From positions 44,858,500 through 44,922,499 of the forward strand of contig NC_089236.1 in NCBI RefSeq assembly GCF_963924675.1: a DNA stretch of 64,000 nt, in the 5' to 3' direction. The position numbers and the translations under genes were made by a program. Shown here in pieces: positions 48,949 to 61,600 of this stretch. Source of the stretch: Phocoena phocoena (taxonomy: Eukaryota; Chordata; Mammalia; Artiodactyla; Phocoenidae). Numbering within the stretch: the stretch's first letter is position 1; every line of letters begins with the position of its first letter. Below the pieces are notes generated by a model. That model was not told the DNA's origin. It worked only from the letters and a program-made list of their open reading frames with translations, and made no database searches.

Positions 48949-51228
48949 AGCTCTCCTCAAGGAACGCGCAGTGTGTTTCCCATCACTCGGCACGCACGGA
49001 GGGCATCGGAGGGGAAGACCACTGGGCCTCAATGTTGCTCAGCTGGTCCACCGGGCTCTGGATATACTCACTGACAATGGAGGAAAATGGATGCAAACCA
49101 GAGGGGCCTACGAGTCCTCAGAAGGGTACTTCGGTGAAAGTAAAGGCGAAGAGCTACTAAGAACTCATGGAAACAGCTGCATGTCTCCCTTTCTGCCCGG
49201 CTACTCAGGGCCTAACCTGGAGGCAAGTTCTCACGTTGAGTTTCTCTTGACTTCTAGAGCTTGTCAGGCTGACCACCACGGCGGCCATGGAAGCACCTGG
49301 TTTAGACCGAGCAAACTCAGTTTCTTCCCAGAAGCATTCCTACAGGGTTCCCAGGCCTGTCAACAGCAGGGATTTCAGGTAGCATCAACGCACCGTGAAT
49401 GCAGCCTTCCAAATTGGAAAGCGAGGATGTTTAAATCAGGCCCCCGATTTCATGCGCAAACGCAGCATACATTGCTGTTGTTTCTAACAAGTCAAAAGAG
49501 ACACATGGCCCCTTGTGTTTGCTTGCCTGAATCAGCTTCTCGAAGCAGGGGTTTCTGCATCAAGTGGACTGCCTCAACCAAGGAACGCCCTAGCTACTCC
49601 TCTGGGGCCTGTGCCAATTCAGAAGCCTGCATTGCCACCGCAAGAAGCGGACTGAAATTGCAGTAAGAACGCAAGGGGACTTTCTTCTGGAGGCACGGTG
49701 ACTTCAGGCAGGAGGTCCTAGATGGAATGCGAGGCCGAGGGTGCTCTCAGTGCAGGTCAGAGTAGGGCAAGGCGTAAGACCTCAAGGCCTGTGAGACGTG
49801 CCAAAATTCTGTTCGTGAACGTGTGGGTGTGATGGGGAAATTAAGCTGCTTCGGTGGAGACTGCTGGGCGTTTCCCTACCCTAGGCGTAGAGAGAGTGGC
49901 TCCAAAGGGCTACGGGGCTGGATGTTGCTTAGGAGACCTAAGGGGTCCTGGGGTTAGTCTGTGTTCCAGCCGGGAACAGGGAGCCCACGCGATTTTCCTA
50001 GGTGTCCGGAAAACTCTACTGCCATAAAAGATATGCAGAGCAGAGGCTACGGCCTCAAGGAAAGTGCTGCACGCCTGCGTTTCTGCAGGGCAAGTCCGGC
50101 CTTAACCTACAGGCATGTGCTCACACTGAGTGTCCCGTTAGCGACACAGCTTTGAAAGATGCTGACTTTCTCCTCGAGCTGAGTGACTTCAGGTACGAGG
50201 TCCGCGAAGTATGCAAAGCAGAGTGTTTTCCCTTGGCAGCTCACACAATGGCGGCAACCGGTATTTCCTGGGCGCTTCGGACACACCAGAAATCGTGTCC
50301 TGAAGCTGTTAGAGGGCTCTGGAAATAGAGCTCTCCTCAAGGAACGCGCAGTGTGTTGCCCATCACTCGGCACGCACGGAGGGCATCGGAGGGGAAGACC
50401 ACTGGGCCTCGATGTTGCTCAGCTGGTCCACCAGGGTCTGGAGATACTCACTGACAATGGAGGAAAATGGATGCAAACCAGAGGGGCCTACGAGTCCTCA
50501 GAAGGGTACTTCCCTGAAAGTAAAGGCGAAGAGCTACTAAGAACTCGTGGAAACAGCTGCATGCCTCCCTTTCTGCCCGGCTACTCAGGGCCTAACCTGG
50601 AGGCAAGTTCTCACGTTGAGTTTCTCTTGACTTCTAGAGCTTGTCAGGCTGACCACCACGGCGGCCATGGAAGCACCTGGTTTAGACCGACCAAACTCAG
50701 TTTGTTCCCAGAAGCATTCCTACAGGGTTCCCAGGCCTGTCAACAGCAGGGATTTCAGATAGCTTCAACGCACCGTGAATGCAGCCTTCCAAATTGGAAA
50801 GCGAGGATGTTTAAATCAGGCCCCCGATTTCATGCGCAAACGCAGCATACATTGCTGTTGTTTCTAACAAGTCAAAAGAGACACATGGCCCCTTGTGTTT
50901 GCTTGCCTGAATCAGCTTCTCGAAGCAGGGGGTTGTGCATCAAGTGGACTGCCTCAACCAAGGAACAACCTAGCTACTCCTCCTGGGCCTGTGGCTATTC
51001 AGAAGCCTGCATTGCCACAGCAAGAAGCGGACTGAAATTGCAGTAAGAACGCAAGGGGACTTTCTTCTGGAGGAACGCTGACTTCAGGCAGGAGGTCCTA
51101 GATGGAATGCGAGGCCGAGGGTGCTCTCAGTGCAGGTCAGACTAGGGCAAGGCGTAAGACCTCAAGGCCTGTGAGAGGTGCCAAAATTCTGTTCGTGAAC
51201 GTGTGGGTGTGATGGGGAAATTAAGCTG

Positions 51229-51245
51229 CTTCGTTGGAGACTGCT
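51229..51245 (+). promoter_or_regulatory. CENP-B-box-like 17-mer (7 of 9 core positions)
   Basis: The string is cttcgttggagactgct. The mammalian CENP-B box core is TTCG, then A, then CGGG (nine fixed positions). Here TTCG, A, C and the second G fit; the first and third G of CGGG do not. The first ten bases equal the canonical box. The same form occurs at 56750-56766 and 62273-62289. All other units have cttcggtgg at this place (for example 901-917), with the same core score. Two core mismatches make CENP-B binding doubtful, so this is a degenerate or coincidental match. Confidence 0.2.
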
Positions 51246-51276
51246 GTGCGTTTCCCTACCCTCGGCGTAGAGAGAG

Positions 51277-51359
51277 TTGGTTCCAAAGGGCTACGGGGCT
51301 GGATGTTGCTTAGTAGACCTAGGGGGTACTACGGTTAGTCTGTGTTCCAGCTTGAACCA
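51277..51359 (+). repeat. Diverged ~80-bp patch inside the monomer (also in U41-U44, U46)
   Basis: Within about 83 bp this copy differs from the usual monomer at roughly ten positions: gttggttcc for gtggctcc, tagtagacctaggg for taggagacctaagg, gtactacgg for gtcctgggg, and cttgaaccag for ccgggaacag. The sequence on both sides is ordinary. The same patch lies at about 55417-55499, 56798-56880, 58179-58261, 59560-59642 and 62321-62403. Its extra base accounts for the 1,381-bp spacing of several 3' units. A dense cluster with clean flanks suggests one conversion event from a diverged monomer not present in this window, later spread by unit duplication. Confidence 0.7.
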
Positions 51360-54300
51360 GGGAGCCCACGCGATTTTCCTAGGTGTCCGGAAAACTCTAC
51401 TGCCATAAAAGATATGCAGAGCAGAGGCTACGGCCTCATGGAAAGTGCTGCACGCCTCCGTTTCTGCAGGGCAAGTCCGGCCTTAACCTACAGGCATGTG
51501 CTCACACTGAGTGTCCCGTTAGCGACACAGCTTTGAAAGATGCTGACTTTCTCCTCGAGCTGAGTGACTTCAGGTACGAGGTCCGCGAAGTATGCAAAGC
51601 AGAGTGTTTTCTCTTGGCAGCTCACACAAGGGCGGCAACCGGTATTTCCTGGGCGCTTCGGACACACCAGAAATCGTGTCCTGAAGCTGTTTGAGGGCTC
51701 TGGAAATAGAGCTCTCCTCAAGGAACGCGCAGTGTGTTGCCCATCACTTGGCACGCACGCAGGGCATCGGAGGGGAAGACCACTGGGCCTCGATGTTGCT
51801 CAGCTGGTCCACTGGGGTCTGGAGATACTCACTGACAATGGAGGAAAATGGATGCAAACCAGAGGGGCCTACGAGTCCTCAGAAGGGTACTTCCCTGAAA
51901 GTAAAGGCGAAGAGCTACTAAGAATTCGTGGAAACAGCTGCATGCCTCCCTTTCTGCCCGGCTACTCAGGGCCTAACCTGGAGGCAAGTTCTCACGTTGA
52001 GTTTCTCTTGACTTCTAGAGCTTGTCAGGCTGACCACCACGGCGGCCATGGAAGCACCTGGTTTAGACCGAGCAAACTCAGTTTCTTCCCAGAAGCATTC
52101 CTACAGGGTTCCCAGGCCTGTCAACAGCAGGGATTTCAGGTAGCTTCAACGCACCGTGAATGCACCCTTCCAAATTGGAAAGCGAGGATGTTTAAATCAG
52201 GCCCCCGATTTCATGCGCAAACGCAGCATACATTGCTGTTGTTTCTAACAAGTCAAAAGAGACACATGGCCCCTTGTGTTTGCTTGCCTGAATCAGCTTC
52301 TCGAAGCAGGGGTTTGTGCATCAAGTGGACTGCCTCAACCAAGGAACGCCCTAGCTACTCCTCTGGGGCCTGTGGCTATTCAGAAGCCTGCATTGCCACC
52401 GCAAGAAGCGGACTGAAATTGCAGTAAGAACACAAGGGGACTTTCTTCTGGAGGCACGGTGACTTCAGGCAGGAGGTCCTAGATGGAATGCGAGGCCGAG
52501 GGTGCTCTCAGTGCAGGTCAGACTAGGGCAAGGCGTAAGACCTCAAGGCCTGTGAGACGTGCCAAAATTCTGTTCGTGAACGTGTGGGTGTGATGGGGAA
52601 ATTAAGCTGCTTCGGTGGAGACTGCTGTGCGTTTCCCTACCCTCGGCGTAGAGAGAGTGGCTCCAAAGGGCTACGGGGCTGGATGTTGCTTAGGAGACCT
52701 AAGGGGTCCTGGGGTTAGTCTGTGTTCCAGCCGGGAACAGGGACCCCACGCGATTTTCCTAGGTGTCCGGAAAACTCTACTGCCATAAAAGATATGCAGA
52801 GCAGAGGCTACGGCCTCATGGAAAGTGCTGCACGCCTCCGTTTCTGCAGGGCAAGTCCGGCCTTAACCTACAGGCATGTGCTCACACTGAGTGTCCCGTT
52901 AGCGACACAGCTTTGCAAGATGCTGACTTTCTCCTCGAGCTGAGTGACTTCAGGTACGAGGTCCGCGAAGTATGCAAAGAAGAGTGTTTTCTCTTGGCAG
53001 CTCACACAAGGGCGGCAACCGGTATTTCCTGGGCGCTTCGGACACACCAGAAATCGTGTCCTGAAGCTGTTTGAGGGCTCTGGAAATAGAGTTCTCCTCA
53101 AGGAACGCGCAGTGTGTTGCCCATCACGCGGCACGCACGCAGGGCATCGGAGGGGAAGACCACTGGGCCTCAATGTTGCTCAGCTGGTCCACCGGGGTCT
53201 GGATATACTCACTGACAATGGAGGAAAATGGATGCAAACCAGAGGGGCCTACGAGTCCTCAGAAGGGTACTTCGGTGAAAGTAAAGGCGAAGAGCTACTA
53301 AGAACTCATGGAAACAGCTGCATGTCTCCCTTTCTGCCCGGCTACTCAGGGCCTAACCTGGAGGCAAGTTCTCACGTTGAGTTTCTCTTGACTTCTAGAG
53401 CTTGTCAGGCTGACCACCACGGCGGCCATGGAAGCACCTGGTTTAGACCGAGCAAACTCAGTTTGTTCCCAGAAGCATTCCTACAGGGTTCCCAGGCCTG
53501 TCAACAGCAGGGATTTCAGGTAGCATCAACGCACCGTGAATGCAGCCTTCCAAATTGGAAAGCGAGGATGTTTAAATCAGGCCCCCGATTTCATGCGCAA
53601 ACGCAGCATACATTGCTGTTGTTTCTAACAAGTCAAAAGAGACACATGGCCCCTTGTGTTTGCTTGCCTGAATCAGCTTCTCGAAGCAGGGGTTTCTGCA
53701 TCAAGTGGACTGCCTCAACCAAGGAACGCCCTAGCTACTCCTCTGGGGCCTGTGCCTATTCAGAAGCCTGCATTGCCACCGCAAGAAGCGGACTGAAATT
53801 GCAGTAAGAACGCAAGGGGACTTTCTTCTGGAGGCACGGTGACTTCAGGCAGGAGGTCCTAGATGGAATGCGAGGCCGAGGGTGCTCTCAGTGCAGGTCA
53901 GAGTAGGGCAAGGCGTAAGACCTCAAGGCCTGTGAGACGTGCCAAAATTCTGTTCGTGAACGTGTGGGTGTGATGGGGAAATTAAGCTGCTTCGGTGGAG
54001 ACTGCTGTGCGTTTCCCTACCCTCGGCGTAGAGAGAGTGGCTCCAAAGGGCTACGGGGCTGGATGTTGCTTAGGAGACCTAAGGGGTCCTGGGGTTAGTC
54101 TGTGTTCCAGCCGGGAACAGGGAGCCCACGCGATTTTCCTAGGTGTCCGGAAAACTCTACTGCCATAAAAGATATGCAGAGCAGAGGCTACGGCCTCAAG
54201 GAAAGTGCTGCACGCCTGCGTTTCTGCAGGGCAAGTCCGGCCTTAACCTACAGGCATGTGCTCACACTGAGTGTCCCGTTAGCGACACAGCTTTGAAAGA

Positions 54301-57230
54301 TGCTGACTTTCTCCTCGAGCTGAGTGACTTCAGGTACGAGGTCCGCGAAGTATGCAAAGCAGAGTGTTTTCCCTTGGCAGCTCACACAATGGCGGCAACC
54401 GGTATTTCCTGGGCGCTTCGGACACACCAGAAATCGTGTCCTGAAGCTGTTAGAGGGCTCTGGAAATAGAGCTCTCCTCAAGGAACGCGCAGTGTGTTGC
54501 CCATCACTCGGCACGCACGGAGGACATGGGAGGGGAAGACCACTGGGCCTCGATGTTGCTCAGCTGGTCCACCGGGGTCTGGAGATACTCACTGACAATG
54601 GAGGAAAATGGATGCAAACCAGAGGGGCCTACGAGTCCTCAGAAGGGTACTTCCCTGAAAGTAAAGGCGAAGAGCTACTAAGAACTCGTGGAAACAGCTG
54701 CATGCCTCCCTTTCTGCCCGGCTACTCAGGGCCTAACCTGGAGGCAAGTTCTCACGTTGAGTTTCTCTTGACTTCTTGAGCTTGTCAGGCTGACCACCAC
54801 GGCGGCCATGGAAGCACCTGGTTTAGACCGACCAAACTCAGTTTGTTCCCAGAAGCATTCCTACAGGGTTCCCAGGCCTGTCAACAGCAGGGATTTCAGA
54901 TAGCTTCAACGCACCGTGAATGCAGCCTTCCAAATTGGAAAGCGAGGATGTTTAAATCAGGCCCCCGATTTCATGCGCAAACGCAGCATACATTGCTGTT
55001 GTTTCTAACAAGTCAAAAGAGACACATGGCCCCTTGTGTTTGCTTGCCTGAATCAGCTTCTCGAAGCAGGGGGTTGTGCATCAAGTGGACTGCCTCAACC
55101 AAGGAACAACCTAGCTACTCCTCCTGGGCCTGTGGCTATTCAGAAGCCTGCATTGCCACAGCAAGAAGCGGACTGAAATTGCAGTAAGAACGCAAGGGGA
55201 CTTTCTTCTGGAGGCACGCTGACTTCAGGCAGGAGGTCCTAGATGGAATGCGAGGCCGAGGGTGCTCTCAGTGCAGGTCAGACTAGGGCAAGGCGTAAGA
55301 CCTCAAGGCCTGTGAGACGTGCCAAAATTCTGTTCGTGAACGTGTGGTGTGATGGGGAAATTAAGCTGCTTCGGTGGAGACTGCTGTGCGTTTCCCTACC
55401 CTCGGCGTAGAGAGAGTTGGTTCCAAAGGGCTACGGGGCTGGATGTTGCTTAGTAGACCTAGGGGGTACTACGGTTAGTCTGTGTTCCAGCTTGAACCAG
55501 GGAGCCCACGCGATTTTCCTAGGTGTCCGGAAAACTCTACTGCCATAAAAGATATGCAGAGCAGAGGCTACAGCCTCATGGAAAGTGCTGCACACCTCCG
55601 TTTCTGCAGGGCAAGTCCGGCCTTAACCTACAGGCATGTGCTCACTCTGAGTGTCCCGTTAGCGACACAGCTTTGAAAGATGCTGACTTTCTCCTCGAGC
55701 TGAGTGACTTCAGGTACGAGGTCCGCGAAGTATGCAAAGAACAGTGTTTTTTCTTGGCAGCTCACACAAGGGCGGCAACCGGTATTTCCTGGGCGCTTCG
55801 GACACACCAGAAATCGTGTCCTGAAGTTGTTTGAGGGCTCTGGAAATAGAGCTCTCCTCAAGGAACGCGCAGTGTGTTGCCCATCACTCGGCACGCACGC
55901 AGGGCATCGGAGGGGAAGACGACTGGGCCTCGATGTTGCTCAGCTGGTCCACCGGGGTCTGGAGATACTCACTGACAATGGAGGAAAATGGATGCAAACC
56001 AGAGGGGCCTACGAGTCCTCAGAAGGGTACTTCCCTGAAAGTAAAGGCGAAGAGCTACTAAGAACTCGTGGAAACAGCTGCATGCCTCCCTTTCTGCCCG
56101 GCTACTCAGGGCCTAACCTGGAGGCAAGTTCTCACGTTGAGTTTCTCTTGACTTCTAGAGCTTGTCAGGCTGACCACCACGGCGGCCATGGAAGCACCTG
56201 GTTTAGACCGAGCAAATTCAGTTTCTTCCCAGAAGCATTCCTACAGGGTTCCCAGGCCTGTCAACAGCAGGGATTTCAGGTAGCATCAACGCACCGTGAA
56301 TGCAGCCTTCCAAATTGGAAAGCGAGGATGTTTAAATCAGGCCCCCGATTTCATGCGCAAACGCAGCATACATTGCTGTTGTTTCTAACAAGTCAAAAGA
56401 GACACATGGCCCCTTGTGTTTGCTTGCCTGAATCAGCTTCTCGAAGCAGGGGGTTGTGCATCAAGTGGACTGCCTCAACCAAGGAAGGCCCTAGCTACTC
56501 CTCTGGGGCCTGTTGCTATTCAGAAGCCTGCATTGCCACCGCAAGAAGCGGACTGAAATTGCAGTAAGAACGCAAGGGGACTTTCTTCTGGAGGCACGGT
56601 GACTTCAGGCAGGAGGTCCTAGGTGGAATGCGAGGCCGAGGGTGCTCTCAGTGCAGGTCAGACTAGGGCAAGGCCTAAGACCTCAAGGCCTGTGAGACGT
56701 GCCAAAATTCTGTTCGTGAACGTGTGGGTGTGATGGGGAAATTAAGCTGCTTCGTTGGAGACTGCTGTGCGTTTCCCTACCCTCGGCGTAGAGAGAGTTG
56801 GTTCCAAAGGGCTACGGGGCTGGATGTTGCTTAGTAGACCTAGGGGGTACTACGGTTAGTCTGTGTTCCAGCTTGAACCAGGGAGCCCACGCGATTTTCC
56901 TAGGTGTCCGGAAAACTCTACTGCCATAAAAGATATGCAGAGCAGAGGCTACAGCCTCATGGAAAGTGCTGCACACCTCCGATTCTGCAGGGCGAGTCCG
57001 GCCTTAACCTACAGGCATGTGCTCACTCTGAGTGTCCCGTTAGCGACACAGCTTTGAAAGATGCTGACTTTCTCCTCGAGCTGAGTGACTTCAGGTACGA
57101 GGTCCGCGAAGTATGCAAAGCACAGTGTTTTTTCTTGGCAGCTCACACAAGGGCGGCAACCGGTATTTCCTGGGCGCTTCGGACACACCAGAAATCGTGT
57201 CCTGAAGCTGTTTGAGGGCTCTGGAAATAG

Positions 57231-58611
57231 AGCTCTCCTCAAGGAACGCGCAGTGTGTTGCCCATCACTCGGCACGCACGCAGTGCATCGGAGGGGAAGA
57301 CGACTGGGCCTCGATGTTGCTCAGCTGGTCCACCGGGGTCTGGAGATACTCACTGACAATGGAGGAAAATGGATGCAAACCAGAGGGGCCTACGAGTCCT
57401 CAGAAGGGTACTTCCCTGAAAGTAAAGGCGAAGAGCTACTAAGAACTCGTGGAAACAGCTGCATGCCTCCCTTTCTGCCCGGCTACTCAGGGCCTAACCT
57501 GGAGGCAAGTTCTCACGTTGAGTTTCTCTTGACTTCTAGAGCTTGTCAGGCTGACCACCACGGCGGCCATGGAAGCACCTGGTTTAGACCGAGCAAATTC
57601 AGTTTCTTCCCAGAAGCATTCCTACAGGGTTCCCAGGCCTGTCAACAGCAGGGATTTCAGGTAGCATCAACGCACCGTGAATGCAGCCTTCCAAATTGGA
57701 AAGCGAGGATGTTTAAATCAGGCCCCCGATTTCATGCGCAAACGCAGCATACATTGCTGTTGTTTCTAACAAGTCAAAAGAGACACATGGCCCCTTGTGT
57801 TTGCTTGCCTGAATCAGCTTCTCGAAGCAGGGGGTTGTGCATCAAGTGGACTGCCTCAACCAAGGAACAACCTAGCTACTCCTCCTGGGCCTGTGGCTAT
57901 TCAGAAGCCTGCATTGCCACAGCAAGAAGCGGACTGAAATTGCAGTAAGAACGCAAGGGGACTTTCTTCTGGAGGCACGCTGACTTCAGGCAGGAGGTCC
58001 TAGATGGAATGCGAGGCCGAGGGTGCTCTCAGTGCAGGTCAGACTAGGGCAAGGCGTAAGACCTCAAGGCCTGTGAGACGTGCCAAAATTCTGTTCGTGA
58101 ACGTGTGGGTGTGATGGGGAAATTAAGCTGCTTCGGTGGAGACTGCTGTGCGTTTCCCTACCCTCGGCGTAGAGAGAGTTGGTTCCAAAGGGCTACGGGG
58201 CTGGATGTTGCTTAGTAGACCTAGGGGGTACTACGGTTAGTCTGTGTTCCAGCTTGAACCAGGGAGCCCACGCGATTTTCCTAGGTGTCCGGAAAACTCT
58301 ACTGCCATCAAAGATATGCAGAGCAGAGGCTACAGCCTCATGGAAAGTGCTGCACACCTCCGTTTCTGCAGGGCAAGTCCGGCCTTAACCTACAGGCATG
58401 TGCTCACACTGAGTGTCCCGTTAGCGACACAGCTTTGAAAGATGCTGACTTTCTCCTCGAGCTGAGTGACTTCAGGTACGAGGTCCGCGAAGTATGCAAA
58501 GCAGAGTGTTTTCCCTTGGCAGCTCACACAATGGCGGCAACCGGTATTTCCTGGGCGCTTCGGACACACCAGAAATCGTGTCCTGAAGCTGTTAGAGGGC
58601 TCTGGAAATAG
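57231..58611 (+). repeat. U43: chimeric monomer (1,381 bp)
   Basis: The first part matches the U45/U47 type (gcagtgcatc, gacgactgg, gcaaattc, gtagcatcaacg at 57661). From about 57866 it matches the U44/U46 type (ggaacaacc, cctcctggg, cacagc, ggcacgctg). The switch lies between 57671 and 57866. Its 3' end carries catcaaag, a variant otherwise seen only in U11, U14, U17, U19 and U21 some 30-44 kb away. Confidence 0.75.
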
Positions 58612-61600
58612 AGCTCTCCTCAAGGAACGCGCAGTGTGTTGCCCATCACTCGGCACGCACGGAGGACATCGGAGGGGAAGACCACTGGGCCTCGATGTTG
58701 CTCAGCTCGTCCACCAGGGTCTGGAGATACTCACTGACAATGGAGGAAAATGGATGCAAACCAGAGGGGCCTACGAGTCCTCAGAAGGGTACTTCCCTGA
58801 AAGTAAAGGCGAAGAGCTACTAAGAACTCGTGGAAACAGCTGCATGCCTCCCTTTCTGCCCGGCTACTCAGGGCCTAACCTGGAGGCAAGTTCTCACGTT
58901 GAGTTTCTCTTGACTTCTAGAGCTTGTCAGGCTGACCACCACGGCGGCCATGGAAGCACCTGGTTTAGACCGACCAAACTCAGTTTGTTCCCAGAAGCAT
59001 TCCTACAGGGTTCCCAGGCCTGTCAACAGCAGGGATTTCAGATAGCTTCAACGCACCGTGAATGCAGCCTTCCAAATTGGAAAGCGAGGATGTTTAAATC
59101 AGGCCCCCGATTTCATGCGCAAACGCAGCATACATTGCTGTTGTTTCTAACAAGTCAAAAGAGACACATGGCCCCTTGTGTTTGCTTGCCTGAATCAGCT
59201 TCTCGAAGCAGGGGGTTGTGCATCAAGTGGACTGCCTCAACCAAGGAACAACCTAGCTACTCCTCCTGGGCCTGTGGCTATTCAGAAGCCTGCATTGCCA
59301 CAGCAAGAAGCGGACTGAAATTGCAGTAAGAACGCAAGGGGACTTCCTTCTGGAGGCACGCTGACTTCAGGCAGGAGGTCCTAGATGGAATGCGAGGCCG
59401 AGGGTGCTCTCAGTGCAGGTCAGACTAGGGCAAGGCGTAAGACCTCAAGGCCTGTGAGACGTGCCAAAATTCTGTTCGTGAACGTGTGGGTGTGATGGGG
59501 AAATTAAGCTGCTTCGGTGGAGACTGCTGTGCGTTTCCCTACCCTCGGCGTAGAGAGAGTTGGTTCCAAAGGGCTACGGGGCTGGATGTTGCTTAGTAGA
59601 CCTAGGGGGTACTACGGTTAGTCTGTGTTCCAGCTTGAACCAGGGAGCCCACGCGATTTTCCTAGGTGTCCGGAAAACTCTACTGCCATAAAAGATATGC
59701 AGAGCAGAGGCTACAGCCTCATGGAAAGTGCTGCACACCTCCGTTTCTGCAGGGCAAGTCCGGCCTTAACCTACAGGCATGTGCTCACTCTGAGTGTCCC
59801 GTTAGCGACACAGCTTTGAAAGATGCTGACTTTCTCCTCGAGCTGAGTGACTTCAGGTACGAGGTCCGCGAAGTATGCAAAGCACAGTGTTTTTTCTTGG
59901 CAGCTCACACAAGGGCGGCAACCGGTATTTCCTGGGCGCTTCGGACACACCAGAAATCGTGTCCTGAAGCTGTTTGAGGGCTCTGGAAATAGAGCTCTCC
60001 TCAAGGAACGCGCAGTGTGTTGCCCATCACTCGGCACGCACGCAGTGCATCGGAGGGGAAGACGACTGGGCCTCGATGTTGCTCAGCTGGTCCACCGGGG
60101 TCTGGAGATACTCACTGACAATGGAGGAAAATGGATGCAAACCAGAGGGGCCTACGAGTCCTCAGAAGGGTACTTCCCTGAAAGTAAAGGCGAAGAGCTA
60201 CTAAGAACTCGTGGAAACAGCTGCATGCCTCCCTTTCTGCCCGGCTACTCAGGGCCTAACCTGGAGGCAAGTTCTCACGTTGAGTTTCTCTTGACTTCTA
60301 GAGCTTGTCAGGCTGACCACCACGGCGGCCATGGAAGCACCTGGTTTAGACCGAGCAAATTCAGTTTCTTCCCAGAAGCATTCCTACAGGGTTCCCAGGC
60401 CTGTCAACAGCAGGGATTTCAGGTAGCATCAACGCACCGTGAATGCAGCCTTCCAAATTGGAAAGCGAGGATGTTTAAATCAGGCCCCCGATTTCATGCG
60501 CAAACGCAGCATACATTGCTGTTGTTTCTAACAAGTCAAAAGAGACACATGGCCCCTTGTGTTTGCTTGCCTGAATCAGCTTCTCGAAGCAGGGGGTTGT
60601 GCATCAAGTGGACTGCCTCAACCAAGGAACGCCCTAGCTACTCCTCTGGGGCCTGTTGCTATTCAGAAGCCTGCATTGCCACCGCAAGAAGCGGACTGAA
60701 ATTGCAGTAAGAACGCAAGGGGACTTTCTTCTGGAGGCACGGTGACTTCAGGCAGGAGGTCCTAGATGGAATGCGAGGGCGAGGGTGCTCTCAGTGCAGG
60801 TCAGACTAGGGCAAGGCCTAAGACCTCAAGGCCTGTGAGACGTGCCAAAATTCTGTTCATGAACGTGTGGGTGTGATGGGGAAATTAAGCTGCTTCGGTG
60901 GAGACTGCTGTGCGTTTCCCTACCCTCGGCGTAGAGAGAGTGGCTCCAAAGGGCTACGGGGCTGGATGTTGCTTAGGAGACCTAAGGGGTCCTGGGGTTA
61001 GTCTGTGTTCCAGCCGGGAACAGGGAGCCCACGCGATTTTCCTAGGTGTCCGGAAAACTCTACTGCCATAAAAGATATGCAGAGCAGAGGCTACGGCCTC
61101 AAGGAAAGTGCTGCACGCCTGCGTTTCTGCAGGGCAAGTCCGGCCTTAACCTACAGGCATGTGCTCACACTGAGTGTCCCGTTAGCGACACAGCTTTGAA
61201 AGATGCTGACTTTCTCCTCGAGCTGAGTGACTTCAGGTATGAGGTCCGCGAAGTATGCAAAGCAGAGTGTTTTCCCTTGGCAGCTCACACAATGGCGGCA
61301 ACCGGTATTTCCTGGGCGCTTCGGACACACCAGAAATCGTGTCCTGAAGCTGTTAGAGGGCTCTGGAAATAGAGCTCTCCTCAAGGAACGCGCAGTGTGT
61401 TGCCCATCACTCGGCACGCACGGAGGACATCGGAGGGGAAGACCACTGGGCCTCGATGTTGCTCAGCTGGTCCACCAGGGTCTGGAGATACTCACTGACA
61501 ATGGAGGAAAATGGATGCAAACCAGAGGGGCCTACGAGTCCTCAGAAGGGTACTTCCCTGAAAGTAAAGGCGAAGAGCTACTAAGAACTCGTGGAAACAG

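Larger units (their letters stand above)
48949..57230 (+). repeat. Units U37-U42: three-unit register with replaced third member
   Basis: U37 (48949) and U40 (53090) share cctcaatgtt, ggatatact, tacttcggtg, actcatgg, catgtctcc, tttctgc and agagtaggg. U38 (50329) and U41 (54470) share accgaccaa, tttgttccc, cagatagc, ggaacaacc, cctcctggg and the diverged patch at phase ~946-1030. Both pairs are 4,141 bp apart. The third members, U39 (51710) and U42 (55850), are different types, so the register is a trimer in which one slot has been overwritten. U41 also carries a stop in the long frame (cttcttgag, 54773) and a one-base deletion (cgtgtggtgtg, near 55345). Confidence 0.8.
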
